Source: Oscillospiraceae bacterium (GTDB taxonomy: Bacteria > Bacillota > Clostridia > Oscillospirales > CAG-272). Taken from it: DNA of 64,000 bases. A program made the translations under genes and the position numbers. The notes below the pieces were generated by a model, which did not search any database, was not told where the DNA came from, and saw nothing but the letters and a program-made list of their open reading frames with translations. Shown piece after piece: positions 1 through 9,098 of this stretch. Each line of letters opens with the position of its first letter. The stretch's first letter is position 1. The stretch is from assembly GCA_015063535.1 (NCBI GenBank), contig SVTY01000008.1:1-64000 (forward strand), in the 5' to 3' direction.

Positions 1-27
1 TTCTTGAATCTTTTCATTAAATTCCAT
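1..27 (-). CDS. N-terminal fragment of a gene running off the left edge
   Basis: A minus-strand ATG at 27 opens a frame that stays open to base 1 and encodes MEFNEKIQE. A TATAAT box (97-102, minus) lies upstream with a weak TTTACT -35 (120-125), and an AGGG stretch precedes the start. The N-terminus resembles the first residues of many XRE-type helix-turn-helix regulators, but nine residues cannot establish this. The rest of the gene is outside the window. Confidence 0.3.
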
Positions 28-224
28 ATCAAACCCTATATATATTTCTATTTCATTATATTTTCACAGACAAATTCAAGTTTATAGATTGGTTAGATTA
101 TACCATAAAAACGGCGAAAAGTAAATAGGACGGCAGAGTTTTTACAAATTGAACAGCCCTTTTTGATTAACGCAAATCGTGCTTGATTGTAGGAGGTACT
201 TAGCTTTGTATTTTTTAGAATGAA

Positions 225-365
225 TTGAAGCCTTCAGCTTCATGATTTGAAATCTGCGATTTCATGAATTGAATTGCCCTGTTCCTTCAATGCCGTAGGC
301 AGTTCATGCACCGCAGGTGCAATTCATGGCGTAAGCCAATTCATGCCCGTAAGGGCAATTCATTG
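225..365. repeat. Hairpin array 1 (five-base ATTCA linker)
   Basis: Small perfect hairpins of different sequence are strung together: 226-242, 248-264, 291-301, 307-321, 327-338 and 344-357. The last four are separated by exactly five bases, GTTCA then ATTCA three times. Each hairpin starts with T and ends with A and has a 3-5 base loop such as GTA, GCA or GTAA. The array lies between the start of the left-edge gene and the 3' end of rpsI. Bases 121-224 show no other recognisable feature. Arrays near 35.3 kb and 63.5 kb have the same architecture with a CATCA linker. Confidence 0.75.
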
Positions 366-381
366 TTCTCCAAGAGATAAC

Positions 382-413
382 AAAAAACGTCCAGCATAAG
401 CTGAACGTTTTTT
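382..413 (-). terminator. Terminator downstream of rpsI
   Basis: Read on the minus strand after rpsI, ACGTTCAGC pairs with GCTGGACGT across a four-base loop and is followed by TTTTTT. It lies between the arms of a 16-bp perfect inverted repeat (365-380 with 438-453), and a further 7-bp hairpin sits at 420-436. Confidence 0.75.
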
Positions 414-437
414 GCAAGTTTCGACCAAAGGTCGAAC

Positions 438-839
438 TTATCTCTTGGAGAACTGAGGTGCACGACGTGCTGCCTTGAGTCCGTACTTCTTTCTTTCCTT
501 CATACGAGGGTCACGAGTCAAGAAGCCTGCTGCCTTCAGAGCGGGCTTGTAGTTCTCGTCAGCCTGTACGAGCGCACGTGCCAATCCGTGGCGGATCGCA
601 CCTGCCTGTCCCGACAATCCGCCGCCGTTTACGGTTGCGATAATGTCGAACTTGCCCTCGGTAGCGGTTGCGCCAAAGGGCTGGTTGACGATCAGCTTCA
701 AGGTCTCAAGACCGAAGTACTCGTCAATATCCTTCTTGTTGATGGTAATTACACCGGTACCGGGAACGATGCGAACCCGTGCGATGGATTTCTTTCTTCT
801 GCCTGTGCCGTAAAAATAGGGCTTAGAGCTTGTATACAT
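438..839 (-). CDS. rpsI: 30S ribosomal protein S9
   Basis: Component of the 30S subunit whose C-terminal tail reaches the P-site tRNA. The 133-residue product has the family length, the N-terminal [14 protein letters not shown] block and the invariant basic tail ending in RAPQFSKR. It follows rplM by 14 bp, the universal rplM-rpsI pair, and is expected to be co-transcribed from the promoter upstream of rplM. Its last 15 coding bases are repeated as an inverted copy at 366-380, so the 3' end of the message can fold back on its trailer. Confidence 0.98.
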   Translation of the reverse strand: MYTSSKPYFYGTGRRKKSIARVRIVPGTGVITINKKDIDEYFGLETLKLIVNQPFGATATEGKFDIIATVNGGGLSGQAGAIRHGLARALVQADENYKPALKAAGFLTRDPRMKERKKYGLKAARRAPQFSKR

Positions 840-853
840 TCCTGCGTCCTCCC

Positions 854-1285
854 TTACTTAACTTCGATTGCCACGGGCTTCTGTGCCGCATGGGTGTGCT
901 CTGCGCCTGCAAAGACCTTCAGTCTGGTTGCAGACTTTGCGCCGATGCTGTTGTGAGGAAGCATTCCCTTCACAGCCAGCTCCATTGCAAGCTCGGGCTT
1001 GGTTGCCATCAGGGTCTTGTACTGAACTTCCTTCAGACCGCCGATGTAACCGGTGTGACGGCGATAATACTTCTGCTCCAGCTTTCTGCCGGTCAGAACT
1101 GCTTTTTCCGCATTGATGATGATAACAAATTCACCGCAATCCACATGAGGGGTGAACTCGGGACGGTGCTTACCGCGAAGAATGGTTGCTGCTGCTGCTG
1201 CGACACGACCCAAGGGCTTGCCTGCGGCATCCAGAACGTACCACTTACGCTCTACCGTCTCAACTTTTGCCATGTAAGTTGACAT
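854..1285 (-). CDS. rplM: 50S ribosomal protein L13
   Basis: Early-assembling 23S rRNA-binding protein of the 50S subunit, 143 residues as usual. Family hallmarks include [16 protein letters not shown] near the start, the H-x5[12 protein letters not shown] stretch, and [10 protein letters not shown]. The start at 1285 (MSTYMAK) is chosen over an upstream ATG at 1357 because a GGAGGA SD sits 8 bases before it and the family N-terminus matches. A consensus promoter lies at 1329-1357. First gene of the rplM-rpsI operon. Confidence 0.98.
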   Translation of the reverse strand: MSTYMAKVETVERKWYVLDAAGKPLGRVAAAAATILRGKHRPEFTPHVDCGEFVIIINAEKAVLTGRKLEQKYYRRHTGYIGGLKEVQYKTLMATKPELAMELAVKGMLPHNSIGAKSATRLKVFAGAEHTHAAQKPVAIEVK

Positions 1286-1328
1286 TGCATTTTCCTCCAA
1301 AATAGTTAATAATTTATCATGCTTGCCT

Positions 1329-1357
1329 ATTATACCACGATTCCATCCGCTTGTCAA
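1329..1357 (-). promoter_or_regulatory. Promoter of rplM-rpsI
   Basis: Minus-strand TTGACA (1352-1357) and TATAAT (1329-1334) with a 17-base spacer, a full sigma-A consensus, about 45 bases before the rplM start. Confidence 0.85.
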
Positions 1358-1544
1358 GTGTTTTTTGAAAAAAATTCAAAAAATTTAATTTAGATATATA
1401 AAACCTCTCGTTTTCTCTTAAAATCGCCCCATTTTCTCGCTCTTTCTTTTTCTTGAATTTATTTTTTTCAAACGAAAGCGGTCATATCTTTGCCAATTTC
1501 GGCATAAGGTTTAACAAAAGAAAAAAACGGAGGTCAAAGAACCC

Positions 1545-2498
1545 ATGAACAACTGCTATCTTCCCGAGGGAATGCTGCTTCACTCCCCCGAAAACAAAGA
1601 ATATATTTCCTCTCCTGCGGGGCTGGAACGTGCCATGCGGGAGGGAAAGATCTTGGAATCCACCGTCCTGCTCTGCGACAGCGATCTGCGGCTGCATGTT
1701 GACCTGTACGGCATACGGGGCATCATCGAACGTCGGGATGCGGTATATTGCCGACGGGGTGAGGAACTGAAGGATATTGCCATCATTACCCGTGTGGGAA
1801 AGCCTGTCTGCTTCAAGGTCATAGGCTTTTCCAAGTTAAACGGAGAGACGGTCGCTCTGCTTTCCCGACGAGCCGCCCAAGAGGAATGTATACGGAATTA
1901 TTTGGCAGATCTGATCCCCGGGGATCTGGTTCGGGCAAAGGTCACTCATATGGAAAGCTTCGGTGCCTTTGTAGACATCGGCTGCGGCGTTGCCTCTTTG
2001 CTCTCGGTAGACAGCATTTCTGTCTCCCGCATATCGCACCCCTCCGACCGCCTTTCGGTGGGCGACAGCATCTATACCGTGATAAAAGCCATTGACCGCC
2101 AACAGGAGCGGATCTTTGTGAGCATGCGGGAGCTGCTCGGCACGTGGGAGGAAAATGCCGCCCTGTTTCAGGTGGGGCAAACGGTTGCGGGAATCGTTCG
2201 CAGTATTGAAAGCTATGGCGTATTCATTGAACTGGCTCCCAACTTGGCGGGGCTTGCCGAGCTTCGGGAAGGAACCGACGACCACAGCATTGCCCAAGTG
2301 GGAAGCTGTGTTGCCGTATACATAAAAAACATCATTCCCAACCGCATGAAGATCAAGCTGGTACTGATCGACACCTACAAGGGAGAGCCGCCGCATGCCA
2401 CTACCCGCTATTTCATTGATTGCGAAAACACCGCACACATGGACACGTGGCGATATTCCCCGCTCGCTTCCCAAAAAGTCATAGAAACGATCTTTTAA
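1545..2498 (+). CDS. S1-domain RNA-binding protein (RpsA-like)
   Basis: A 317-residue protein with an N-terminal region (about 1-115) like the degenerate first domain of ribosomal protein S1, followed by two S1/OB folds at roughly 124-196 (GDLVRAKVTHMESFGAFVDI) and 208-280 (GQTVAGIVRSIESYGVFIEL). Such short S1 proteins are common in Clostridia and bind single-stranded RNA, probably aiding translation initiation. A GGAGG SD precedes the ATG. It is monocistronic and ends at a bidirectional terminator. Whether it substitutes for a true ribosomal S1 cannot be judged here. Confidence 0.85.
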   Translation: MNNCYLPEGMLLHSPENKEYISSPAGLERAMREGKILESTVLLCDSDLRLHVDLYGIRGIIERRDAVYCRRGEELKDIAIITRVGKPVCFKVIGFSKLNGETVALLSRRAAQEECIRNYLADLIPGDLVRAKVTHMESFGAFVDIGCGVASLLSVDSISVSRISHPSDRLSVGDSIYTVIKAIDRQQERIFVSMRELLGTWEENAALFQVGQTVAGIVRSIESYGVFIELAPNLAGLAELREGTDDHSIAQVGSCVAVYIKNIIPNRMKIKLVLIDTYKGEPPHATTRYFIDCENTAHMDTWRYSPLASQKVIETIF

Positions 2499-2506
2499 GC
2501 GCAAAG

Positions 2507-2532
2507 CAGCCCGAGGCGGTCGCCTCGGGCTG
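2507..2532. terminator. Bidirectional terminator between convergent genes
   Basis: A 12-bp perfect stem CAGCCCGAGGCG/CGCCTCGGGCTG with a two-base spacer separates the converging S1-protein and LRR-protein genes. Confidence 0.8.
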
Positions 2533-2537
2533 TTCTT

Positions 2538-4250
2538 TCAGTCATCTTCATATAAGACATATTTCTTCGTCATGTCAGAATAATAATAACACGTACAAAA
2601 TTGAAGATCGGAGCCGCCCATTAACCCTTTGAGCTCCCATTCACTACCCTTGTAGTAAATGACGGTCGGTTCTTGAAACGCATCGTCCGCAAAATTTGAC
2701 GACACAAAGCCTGCCGGAAGATAAACTTTGGAAGCACCTGAGAATGCGTGGGAGTCGATCCACTCAATACTCTCCGGCAAAATTACCTCCAAGCCGTAGC
2801 AGTGACCGAATGCGAAATTTTCAATATGCGTAACGCCCTCCCCAAGCGTTACCTTTTTCAAATCCCCGCCTGCAAAGGCACTACGACCGATTGTTTTACA
2901 TGCTCCCGAAATCTCCACAATTTCTAACTCCATGCAACCTCCAAAGGCTGATTCCCCCCAGTCGGTAACATTCCCCAAAATAATTACCTTGTTGAAACTG
3001 GTTCCTACAAACGCCTCATTCCCGATCTCGGTAACACTTTTGGGAATCGTTAATGTAGGCGGCAATATCAGATCGGAAATTTTCCAATCTCCCCCCGCAA
3101 AAAAAGCACGGTTTCCGATAATCGTAACCCCTTCTTCCAGCGTGATTTTTGTTAAATTACCGCAATTCTGAAAGGCATAGTCTCCAATTCGCTTACAGTT
3201 TCCTGAAACAGTAACGCTTTTAAGCATGGAATTGTCCGCAAAAGCTCCGTGCATACTTAAAAGCTCTCCTTCTGAAAGTGATTCCGAACCAAAGCTCCAA
3301 TTTTCAATATTTCCTAAAATTGTAATATCGGTAAACCCTGTATCTTGAAAAGCCTCTACTCCTATTTTGGTAACCCCTTTCGGAATAATCAATTTATGCT
3401 CTTTTTCAAAGATCTCTAACCCGGTGCCGCTATATTGAAACGCATACGGTCCAATCTCTGTCACACTTTCTGAAATTGAAACATCCTTTAAATCTTTACA
3501 ACTTCTAAAAGCTGCTTCACCAATCCGTGTCACTCCTTCCGGAATGGCAATACTCTTCAAGGACCTGCAATTGTCAAAAGTATATTTTTTGATCTCCTTG
3601 ATATTAGACGGAAGCGTTATCTCTTCTAACGACATGCAATTCAAAAATGCATGTGTCTCAATATCGGTAACGCTTGACGGAATGTTGATTTCAAGCAAAC
3701 GAACACACTCTAAAAAAGCCGAAGTGCTTATTTTTGTAATCCCATCGGGTAGCTTTATCCGCTCTAAATAAGGACAGTATGCGAAGGTTTGCTCTTCGAT
3801 CTCGGTCACACCGTTGGGAATCGTAATTTGTTTTAAGTTTCTACAGAACGAAAACGCACTATGTCCGATTTCAAGTAAGCTATCGGGAAGAACGATCTCG
3901 GAAATTGTACTATCAGCAAAAGTGTGGTCTCTGATAATCGTCACTCCCTCCGGCACGATGAGCTTGTTTATCCCGTCCCAGCTTGTTTCCGATTCCCGTC
4001 TGATCTCCGTCACAAGCAATCCGTTATATTCGCTGGGGATCTCCATCGTATCGCTAATGGTAGCGGTAGGAGACAAGCCGACGACTGCACATTCTCCGCT
4101 ACCCATAGTCTGAATCACAAAATCGGACGGCGGAAGCTCAACCGACTCTCCTTGTGTAGAATCATCCTTTTCATCACAAGCGGTAAACAGGCACAAGACA
4201 GCAAACAAGATAAAAAAACAAGAAAAAAATTTTTTTACATTTTGCTTCAT
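2538..4250 (-). CDS. BspA-type leucine-rich repeat lipoprotein
   Basis: A 570-residue secreted protein. The N-terminus has a basic start, a hydrophobic core and a lipobox LFTAC, so Cys25 is the likely lipid anchor. The body is a run of LRR_5/BspA repeats of about 23 residues (for example IPNGVTEIEEQTFAYCPYLE, IPEGVTRIGEAAFRSCKDLK), forming an extended solenoid typical of surface proteins of gut Firmicutes and Treponema. It starts 38 bp after the pcrA stop and may be co-transcribed with it. Related to the LRR protein at 6803-8980, with which it flanks pcrA. The ligand is unknown. Confidence 0.9.
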   Translation of the reverse strand: MKQNVKKFFSCFFILFAVLCLFTACDEKDDSTQGESVELPPSDFVIQTMGSGECAVVGLSPTATISDTMEIPSEYNGLLVTEIRRESETSWDGINKLIVPEGVTIIRDHTFADSTISEIVLPDSLLEIGHSAFSFCRNLKQITIPNGVTEIEEQTFAYCPYLERIKLPDGITKISTSAFLECVRLLEINIPSSVTDIETHAFLNCMSLEEITLPSNIKEIKKYTFDNCRSLKSIAIPEGVTRIGEAAFRSCKDLKDVSISESVTEIGPYAFQYSGTGLEIFEKEHKLIIPKGVTKIGVEAFQDTGFTDITILGNIENWSFGSESLSEGELLSMHGAFADNSMLKSVTVSGNCKRIGDYAFQNCGNLTKITLEEGVTIIGNRAFFAGGDWKISDLILPPTLTIPKSVTEIGNEAFVGTSFNKVIILGNVTDWGESAFGGCMELEIVEISGACKTIGRSAFAGGDLKKVTLGEGVTHIENFAFGHCYGLEVILPESIEWIDSHAFSGASKVYLPAGFVSSNFADDAFQEPTVIYYKGSEWELKGLMGGSDLQFCTCYYYSDMTKKYVLYEDD

Positions 4251-4288
4251 GGTAAGCTCCTTTTTATAAAAAATTTTCTTTTAAAAAA

Positions 4289-6706
4289 TTATTTCACCTT
4301 CGTAAGCCTTGCGTAATTCCCCATCAGCTTTTTGGTTCCGAAGCGATCGAATGCCACCTCATACAGCACATCGGAGCCCATTGGGGTGACCGACATGATC
4401 TCTCCCTCGCCGAAGGTCAGGTGCACTACCCGATCCCCCTCCCGAAGCAATACCTTGGGCGATTGGACACTCGACTTCCGCTCAAAGGGCTTCATCAGCG
4501 TAAAGCCTCCGTCGGAAGCGGAAGAAGCCGTCACGGAATCATCATCCGCATGGAAATAGGTGCGGGGCATGCGCTCGGTCGCAAAGTGCTGGGGAATCTC
4601 CTCACGGACAAGCTCGCTCGGAATCTCCTCCACAAAGCGTGATACGGGATTGGCAGAGGTTCGTCCGTACAGCATACGGGAGCGTGTCCGAAGGATATAC
4701 AACCGATCCTTGGCACGGGTGATCGCCACATAGGCAAGCCGCCGCTCCTCCTCCATTTCCTCGGGGCCGCCCAAAATCGTTTGCATTCCCGGGAAAATTC
4801 CGTCCTCCATGCCCGGCAAAAATACGGTGGGAAATTCCAGCCCCTTGGCGGAGTGAATGGTCATCATGACTGCCGCATCCGCCGCCTCGTCATATTTGTC
4901 GATTTCCGCTACCAAGGCATTTTCTTCCAAGAATCCGAGGAGGGTCGGCTCGTCGTTGTTCTTTTCATACTCGATCACACCCGAAATAAATTCCTCTAAG
5001 TTCTCCAGCCGCTCCTTTTCCTCTTCGCCCGCATCAAGGAGCATCTGCCGATAGCCCGTCGCCGTTAATACGGTCTTGACGAACGCCTCCAGTGTCATAT
5101 CGGTTTGCAGCATCGCACGCAAGGAGCCGATCATTCCCGCAAACTCCTGCAACCGCTTTGCCGAACGTGCCAGTGCCGCATAGCGGTCGGCATGCCGCAT
5201 TACCTCATAGACAGAGCAGCCCTGCTCATCGGCGATCTGCTCGATCCCGCTGACCGTGGCAGCTCCGATCTTCCGCTTCGGCTCGTTGATGATACGCCGA
5301 AACCGCTCCCTGTCCGATGGGTTGTTGATAAACTGCAAATATGCCACAATGTCCCGAATTTCCTTGCGGTCATTGAAGCGTAAGCCGCCAAGCATCCGAT
5401 ACGGCACGCCGCTCTTGGCGAAGGTACGCTCAATCACCTGAGATTGTGCGTTTGTTCGGTACAAAATAGCGCAATCCCGATACTGAGCCTTCCCCTTTGC
5501 CACCAAATTCTGTATTTCGGAGACCAAGTATCTTGCCTCTTCGTTCTGGTCGTTGCAGACCTTCAAAACAATCTTTTCCCCGCCCGGTCGGGTCGTCCAG
5601 AGTGTTTTCCCCTTCCGTCCGATGTTATGAGAGATCACACGGTTTGCCGCATCCAAAATCACCTCGGTGGAGCGGTAATTCTGCTCCAGCCGAATCGTTT
5701 TCGTGTTTTTGAACTTTTTATCAAAGCTCAGGATATTCTCAATCACCGCCCCACGGAAGCGGTAAATGCTTTGGTCATCGTCTCCCACCACCATCACATT
5801 GTTGTGACAGCCCGAAAGGAGTGCCGTCAGCCGAAGCTGGGCGGGGTTGGTATCCTGAAACTCATCCACCGAAGCATAGCGGAATTTTCTCTGATAGTAA
5901 TCCCGAACCTCCTCGTCTTGCTCCAAAAGCAGAACGGTCTGCATGATAAGATCGTCAAAATCCAAGGCATTCGAACGCTTCAGACGCTCCTGATACGCCT
6001 TATAGACCTTGGCAAGCTGCTTCATCCGAAAATCCTTGCCGCCGTATTCCCGTTCGAACAGCTCCGGCGTCAGCAAATGATCCTTGGCACGCCCGATCTC
6101 ATACATCACCGTTTTTACAGGCAAGGAACGCTCCTCGATATTCAAGGATTTTATGATCTCCGTGATGGCATTTTTGGAATCCGTGGTATCATAAATGGTA
6201 AACCCCGGCTCATAGCCGAGACGTTCGCCGTATGTACGCAGAATACGCACGCAGACCGAATGGAAGGTACCCGCCCAAATGGATGCGGCGGTATTCTCCT
6301 CGGGGAGTGCCGCCTGCAAGCGGGTCTTGATCTCATTGGCGGCTTTGTTGGTAAAGGTGATGGCAAGCACCTGCCAAGGCGGACAAGGGGCGGAAATAAA
6401 TTCGGGCAAGATCTCCTTTATCGCCTCTATCGGTAGCGTTGCCGCCCCCTCCAGCTCCCGCACCCGCTCCTCGGTCACGCCGAACGGAACGTAGTCGCTG
6501 TAATAGGCATTGCCGTATTGAATTTGAAACACGATCCGATGGACGAGAACCGTCGTTTTTCCGCTTCCCGCCCCCGCAAGGATCAATAGCGGCCCCTCGG
6601 TGGAAAATACCGCCTCCCGCTGCTGCGGATTCAAAAAGGCATACGCCCGATCAAATAAAGCTCTCTTTGCCGCTAAATAGCGACCCTGAAGATTGTTTTG
6701 CATCAT
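4289..6706 (-). CDS. pcrA: UvrD/PcrA-type ATP-dependent DNA helicase
   Basis: 3'-5' superfamily 1A helicase used in repair and in clearing replication blocks. Motifs in order: Q motif LNPQQREAV, Walker A GAGSGKTT (45-52), DEFQDTN (motif II), GDDDQSIYRFRGA (III), LEQNYRST (IV), TIHSAKGLEFPTVFLPG (V), AYVAITRAKDRLY (VI), and a C-terminal Tudor-like segment GDRVVHLTFGEGEI. At 805 residues it is longer than the usual 720-750. About 40 extra residues (65-107) sit between motifs I and Ia. A promoter with its -35 inside the preceding terminator hairpin drives it. Two ATGs in tandem begin the frame. Confidence 0.95.
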   Translation of the reverse strand: MMQNNLQGRYLAAKRALFDRAYAFLNPQQREAVFSTEGPLLILAGAGSGKTTVLVHRIVFQIQYGNAYYSDYVPFGVTEERVRELEGAATLPIEAIKEILPEFISAPCPPWQVLAITFTNKAANEIKTRLQAALPEENTAASIWAGTFHSVCVRILRTYGERLGYEPGFTIYDTTDSKNAITEIIKSLNIEERSLPVKTVMYEIGRAKDHLLTPELFEREYGGKDFRMKQLAKVYKAYQERLKRSNALDFDDLIMQTVLLLEQDEEVRDYYQRKFRYASVDEFQDTNPAQLRLTALLSGCHNNVMVVGDDDQSIYRFRGAVIENILSFDKKFKNTKTIRLEQNYRSTEVILDAANRVISHNIGRKGKTLWTTRPGGEKIVLKVCNDQNEEARYLVSEIQNLVAKGKAQYRDCAILYRTNAQSQVIERTFAKSGVPYRMLGGLRFNDRKEIRDIVAYLQFINNPSDRERFRRIINEPKRKIGAATVSGIEQIADEQGCSVYEVMRHADRYAALARSAKRLQEFAGMIGSLRAMLQTDMTLEAFVKTVLTATGYRQMLLDAGEEEKERLENLEEFISGVIEYEKNNDEPTLLGFLEENALVAEIDKYDEAADAAVMMTIHSAKGLEFPTVFLPGMEDGIFPGMQTILGGPEEMEEERRLAYVAITRAKDRLYILRTRSRMLYGRTSANPVSRFVEEIPSELVREEIPQHFATERMPRTYFHADDDSVTASSASDGGFTLMKPFERKSSVQSPKVLLREGDRVVHLTFGEGEIMSVTPMGSDVLYEVAFDRFGTKKLMGNYARLTKVK

Positions 6707-6749
6707 TCAAATATCCGTTTCCTTCGATAATATCGGTTCATACCTATAT

Positions 6750-6778
6750 TATACAACAAGTCGGGCTTTTTTTCAAGC
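6750..6778 (-). promoter_or_regulatory. Promoter of pcrA overlapping a terminator hairpin
   Basis: Minus-strand TTGAAA (6773-6778), 17-base spacer, TATAAT (6750-6755). The -35 and most of the spacer lie inside the hairpin at 6762-6785. Confidence 0.75.
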
Positions 6779-6785
6779 CCGACCT
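6762..6785 (-). terminator. Hairpin after the upstream LRR gene
   Basis: GTCGGGCTT (6762-6770) pairs with AAGCCCGAC (6777-6785). On the minus strand it is followed by TTGTTGT, a weak U-tract, so termination may be partial. Confidence 0.55.
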
Positions 6786-6802
6786 GCGTTTTTTATGATA
6801 TT

Positions 6803-8980
6803 TTATTCTTCTGTGCTTTGGGGCGGCACATACTCCCATGAGCAGCCCACAAAAGCGTTGTGATCAATATCCTTTGCCGATTTCGGAATCGTCAGCTTCG
6901 GCAACGCTCTGCAATTTTCGAAAGCTCTCTCCCCAATCGCCAGCAGACCGTCGGGAAGCGTGATATCCCTCAGTGTGTTACAATTGGAAAACGCATTTGC
7001 ACCAATCTGCGTCAAGCCCTTCGGCAGGTTTATTTTGGTAACGCCCCGATCAGTCAAATTTGCAAACACACCGTCGTAGATTACCTTGGTATCGGCATGA
7101 ATGTGGTACTCCGTAAATTGCTGGGTCAATTCACCGATACCACTTGTGAAATACTCAACCCGTCCATCGTCATATACATTCACATCAAAGCGTTTTGCCA
7201 AAATGAGATACGGGTTGCTTGCGTTACCAAGATAGCCCAGTCCCTCGTCGCTAATGGTATACTCTAAACTGATGCAATCACCGAACGCATTCTTGCCGAT
7301 CGTGTTGATCCCATTCGGAATTTGAAGACTCTCGATCCGATAACAGCCGTCAAAGGCATCGGGCGCAATATCATATGCCACCTCACCCAACAGCTCGGGC
7401 AAGACCACCTCTTGCGTATTCTCGAAATATGCCAACAGCATTGCCCGCTCCTCGTTGGGATTGCGGTAATACGCAAGCTCGTTGCTCACCTTGACGTATG
7501 AGTCAAAATCTTTCGGTGACGAAACCGTCTCAATGCGATTCACGTCCCAGCTCTTCAAAATCCAGTCCTCAACCGTCAGCGATTCGGGGATTACCACCTC
7601 CATCAATCTAGTGTAGTCCCGAAATACGCCGGGATTCAAACCTTTCACATAATCCGACAGCACCACTGTAAATATAGGTGCATTGGGTGCAAACAGGTGG
7701 TTGCCAAGGGTATAGGTATGTACCCACCCGTTCTCATCCGTAAATTCGGAGAAAACGACAGAACACTCATCACCCCAATACCGCTCCAAGCACAACTCCT
7801 TCTTTTCTTCATCAAAAGAAAAAGCAAGCTTCTTTTCCTCGTCCAAAAGCATACTCCGATTCGTACTAACAGCATTGCTGTCAAACGGATAGCTTGCCGA
7901 CGAATAATTCCAAACCTTGATCGGCCAACACCCGGAAAAAGCCCCGTCTCCGATGGTAGTCACCGTATTGGGGATTCGAACCCACAGCATGGTGGAACAC
8001 CCCATAAATGCGTTGTTTTTTATCGTCGTCACGCCTTCCGGAATGCTCACGGTAAGCAAACGTGTGCAGTTCTGAAACGCTCCAAACTCAATTGTCCTCA
8101 AGCCTCCGAGATCAGAAAACTCTACCTGTGTCAATTTTTCACAATTGGCAAAAGCCATTTGCCCGATCGTTTCGACCGACGACGGAATCTTGACCGACTC
8201 CAAGCCCGAAGCATTAAAGCCGCTCAGTGTTTTCAAGTTAGCGGGCAGCTCTATGCTCTTCAAGCTGTAACACTGGGAAAACGCTCCGTTTTCAATCGTT
8301 TCCAAAGTGCTGGGCATTTGGAAGGTCACTGTCTCTAAAGCCATACAATAGCTGAAAGAGCCGCTGATTTTCGTCACACCTGACGGAATATTGATCGACT
8401 TCAGCGAACGACAGCCAAAGAACATCTCGTGTCCCAGCTCGGTAAGGCTGTTCGGCAGTGTGATCTGCTCCAAGCTCTCGCACTTATAAAACATTCTTTG
8501 CGGCAATGTTTCCAAAGAAAATCCATCGCCGAAGGTGACCTCGGTCAGTGCCGTACAGCCGGACAAGCTCATTTGACCGTTAAAAGCTTTCGTCAGTCCG
8601 CCCGGAATATTGACTTTTTTCAGAGCGGTGCAATTGTACAAGCCACCGAAAACCTGCATGCTGTCGGGCAATTCCAAGGTTTCCAAGGTAGTGCTTCCCG
8701 AAAATGCACCGTTTTGCAACGCAATCACGGGTGACCCGTTCACCTCGGCGGGGATCACGATGTTGGCAGTCGTCGTGGTTTGATCCTTTGCTACCGCATA
8801 TCCCGATAACTCAAGAGCAGAACCATCAGAATTGGTTCCATGATAACCGTGGTAAACATACAGCACCCCCTGCTCATCCACATAATCCTCTGTGTTCTTT
8901 TTCGAGCACCCAGCCATCATGCCGAGGAATAATACGGACACAATCAAAGTACTCAAAATCCTAATTACAAATTTTTTCAT
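6803..8980 (-). CDS. BspA-type leucine-rich repeat lipoprotein
   Basis: A 725-residue secreted protein beginning MKKFVIRIL with a lipobox MMAGC (Cys25). It carries many LRR_5/BspA repeats (such as IPSGVTKISGSFSYCMALET, IPEGVTTIKNNAFMGCSTML), interrupted around the middle by non-repeat segments. The start at 8980 is supported by an AAGGAG SD and by the signal peptide. The frame is open to 9109, but that extension would mask the signal sequence. A promoter lies at 9018-9046. Probably displayed on the cell surface. The second LRR lipoprotein of the window. Confidence 0.9.
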   Translation of the reverse strand: MKKFVIRILSTLIVSVLFLGMMAGCSKKNTEDYVDEQGVLYVYHGYHGTNSDGSALELSGYAVAKDQTTTTANIVIPAEVNGSPVIALQNGAFSGSTTLETLELPDSMQVFGGLYNCTALKKVNIPGGLTKAFNGQMSLSGCTALTEVTFGDGFSLETLPQRMFYKCESLEQITLPNSLTELGHEMFFGCRSLKSINIPSGVTKISGSFSYCMALETVTFQMPSTLETIENGAFSQCYSLKSIELPANLKTLSGFNASGLESVKIPSSVETIGQMAFANCEKLTQVEFSDLGGLRTIEFGAFQNCTRLLTVSIPEGVTTIKNNAFMGCSTMLWVRIPNTVTTIGDGAFSGCWPIKVWNYSSASYPFDSNAVSTNRSMLLDEEKKLAFSFDEEKKELCLERYWGDECSVVFSEFTDENGWVHTYTLGNHLFAPNAPIFTVVLSDYVKGLNPGVFRDYTRLMEVVIPESLTVEDWILKSWDVNRIETVSSPKDFDSYVKVSNELAYYRNPNEERAMLLAYFENTQEVVLPELLGEVAYDIAPDAFDGCYRIESLQIPNGINTIGKNAFGDCISLEYTISDEGLGYLGNASNPYLILAKRFDVNVYDDGRVEYFTSGIGELTQQFTEYHIHADTKVIYDGVFANLTDRGVTKINLPKGLTQIGANAFSNCNTLRDITLPDGLLAIGERAFENCRALPKLTIPKSAKDIDHNAFVGCSWEYVPPQSTEE

Positions 8981-9017
8981 GTTTTTTCTCCTTTTTGGAA
9001 TATTTTTGGTACAAGAA

Positions 9018-9046
9018 ATTATATCATAAATTTTCCGAAAAATCAA
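9018..9046 (-). promoter_or_regulatory. Promoter of the LRR lipoprotein gene
   Basis: Minus-strand TTGATT (9041-9046), 17 bases, TATAAT (9018-9023), 38 bases before the start codon. Confidence 0.75.
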
Positions 9047-9073
9047 TCCTTCTCTTAAAAAAAGCAGAAAAAA

Positions 9074-9098
9074 GAGGGAGAAAATCTCATTCTCCCTC
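9074..9098 (-). terminator. Terminator of the HD-deoD-membrane protein operon
   Basis: GAGGGAGAA/TTCTCCCTC stem with a seven-base loop, followed on the minus strand by TTTTTT. It overlaps the last codons of the gene it terminates. Confidence 0.8.

Noticed and set aside
5444-6436. A 330-codon plus-strand frame inside pcrA
   Set aside because: It is antisense to a gene with complete helicase motifs and shows no recognisable domain.
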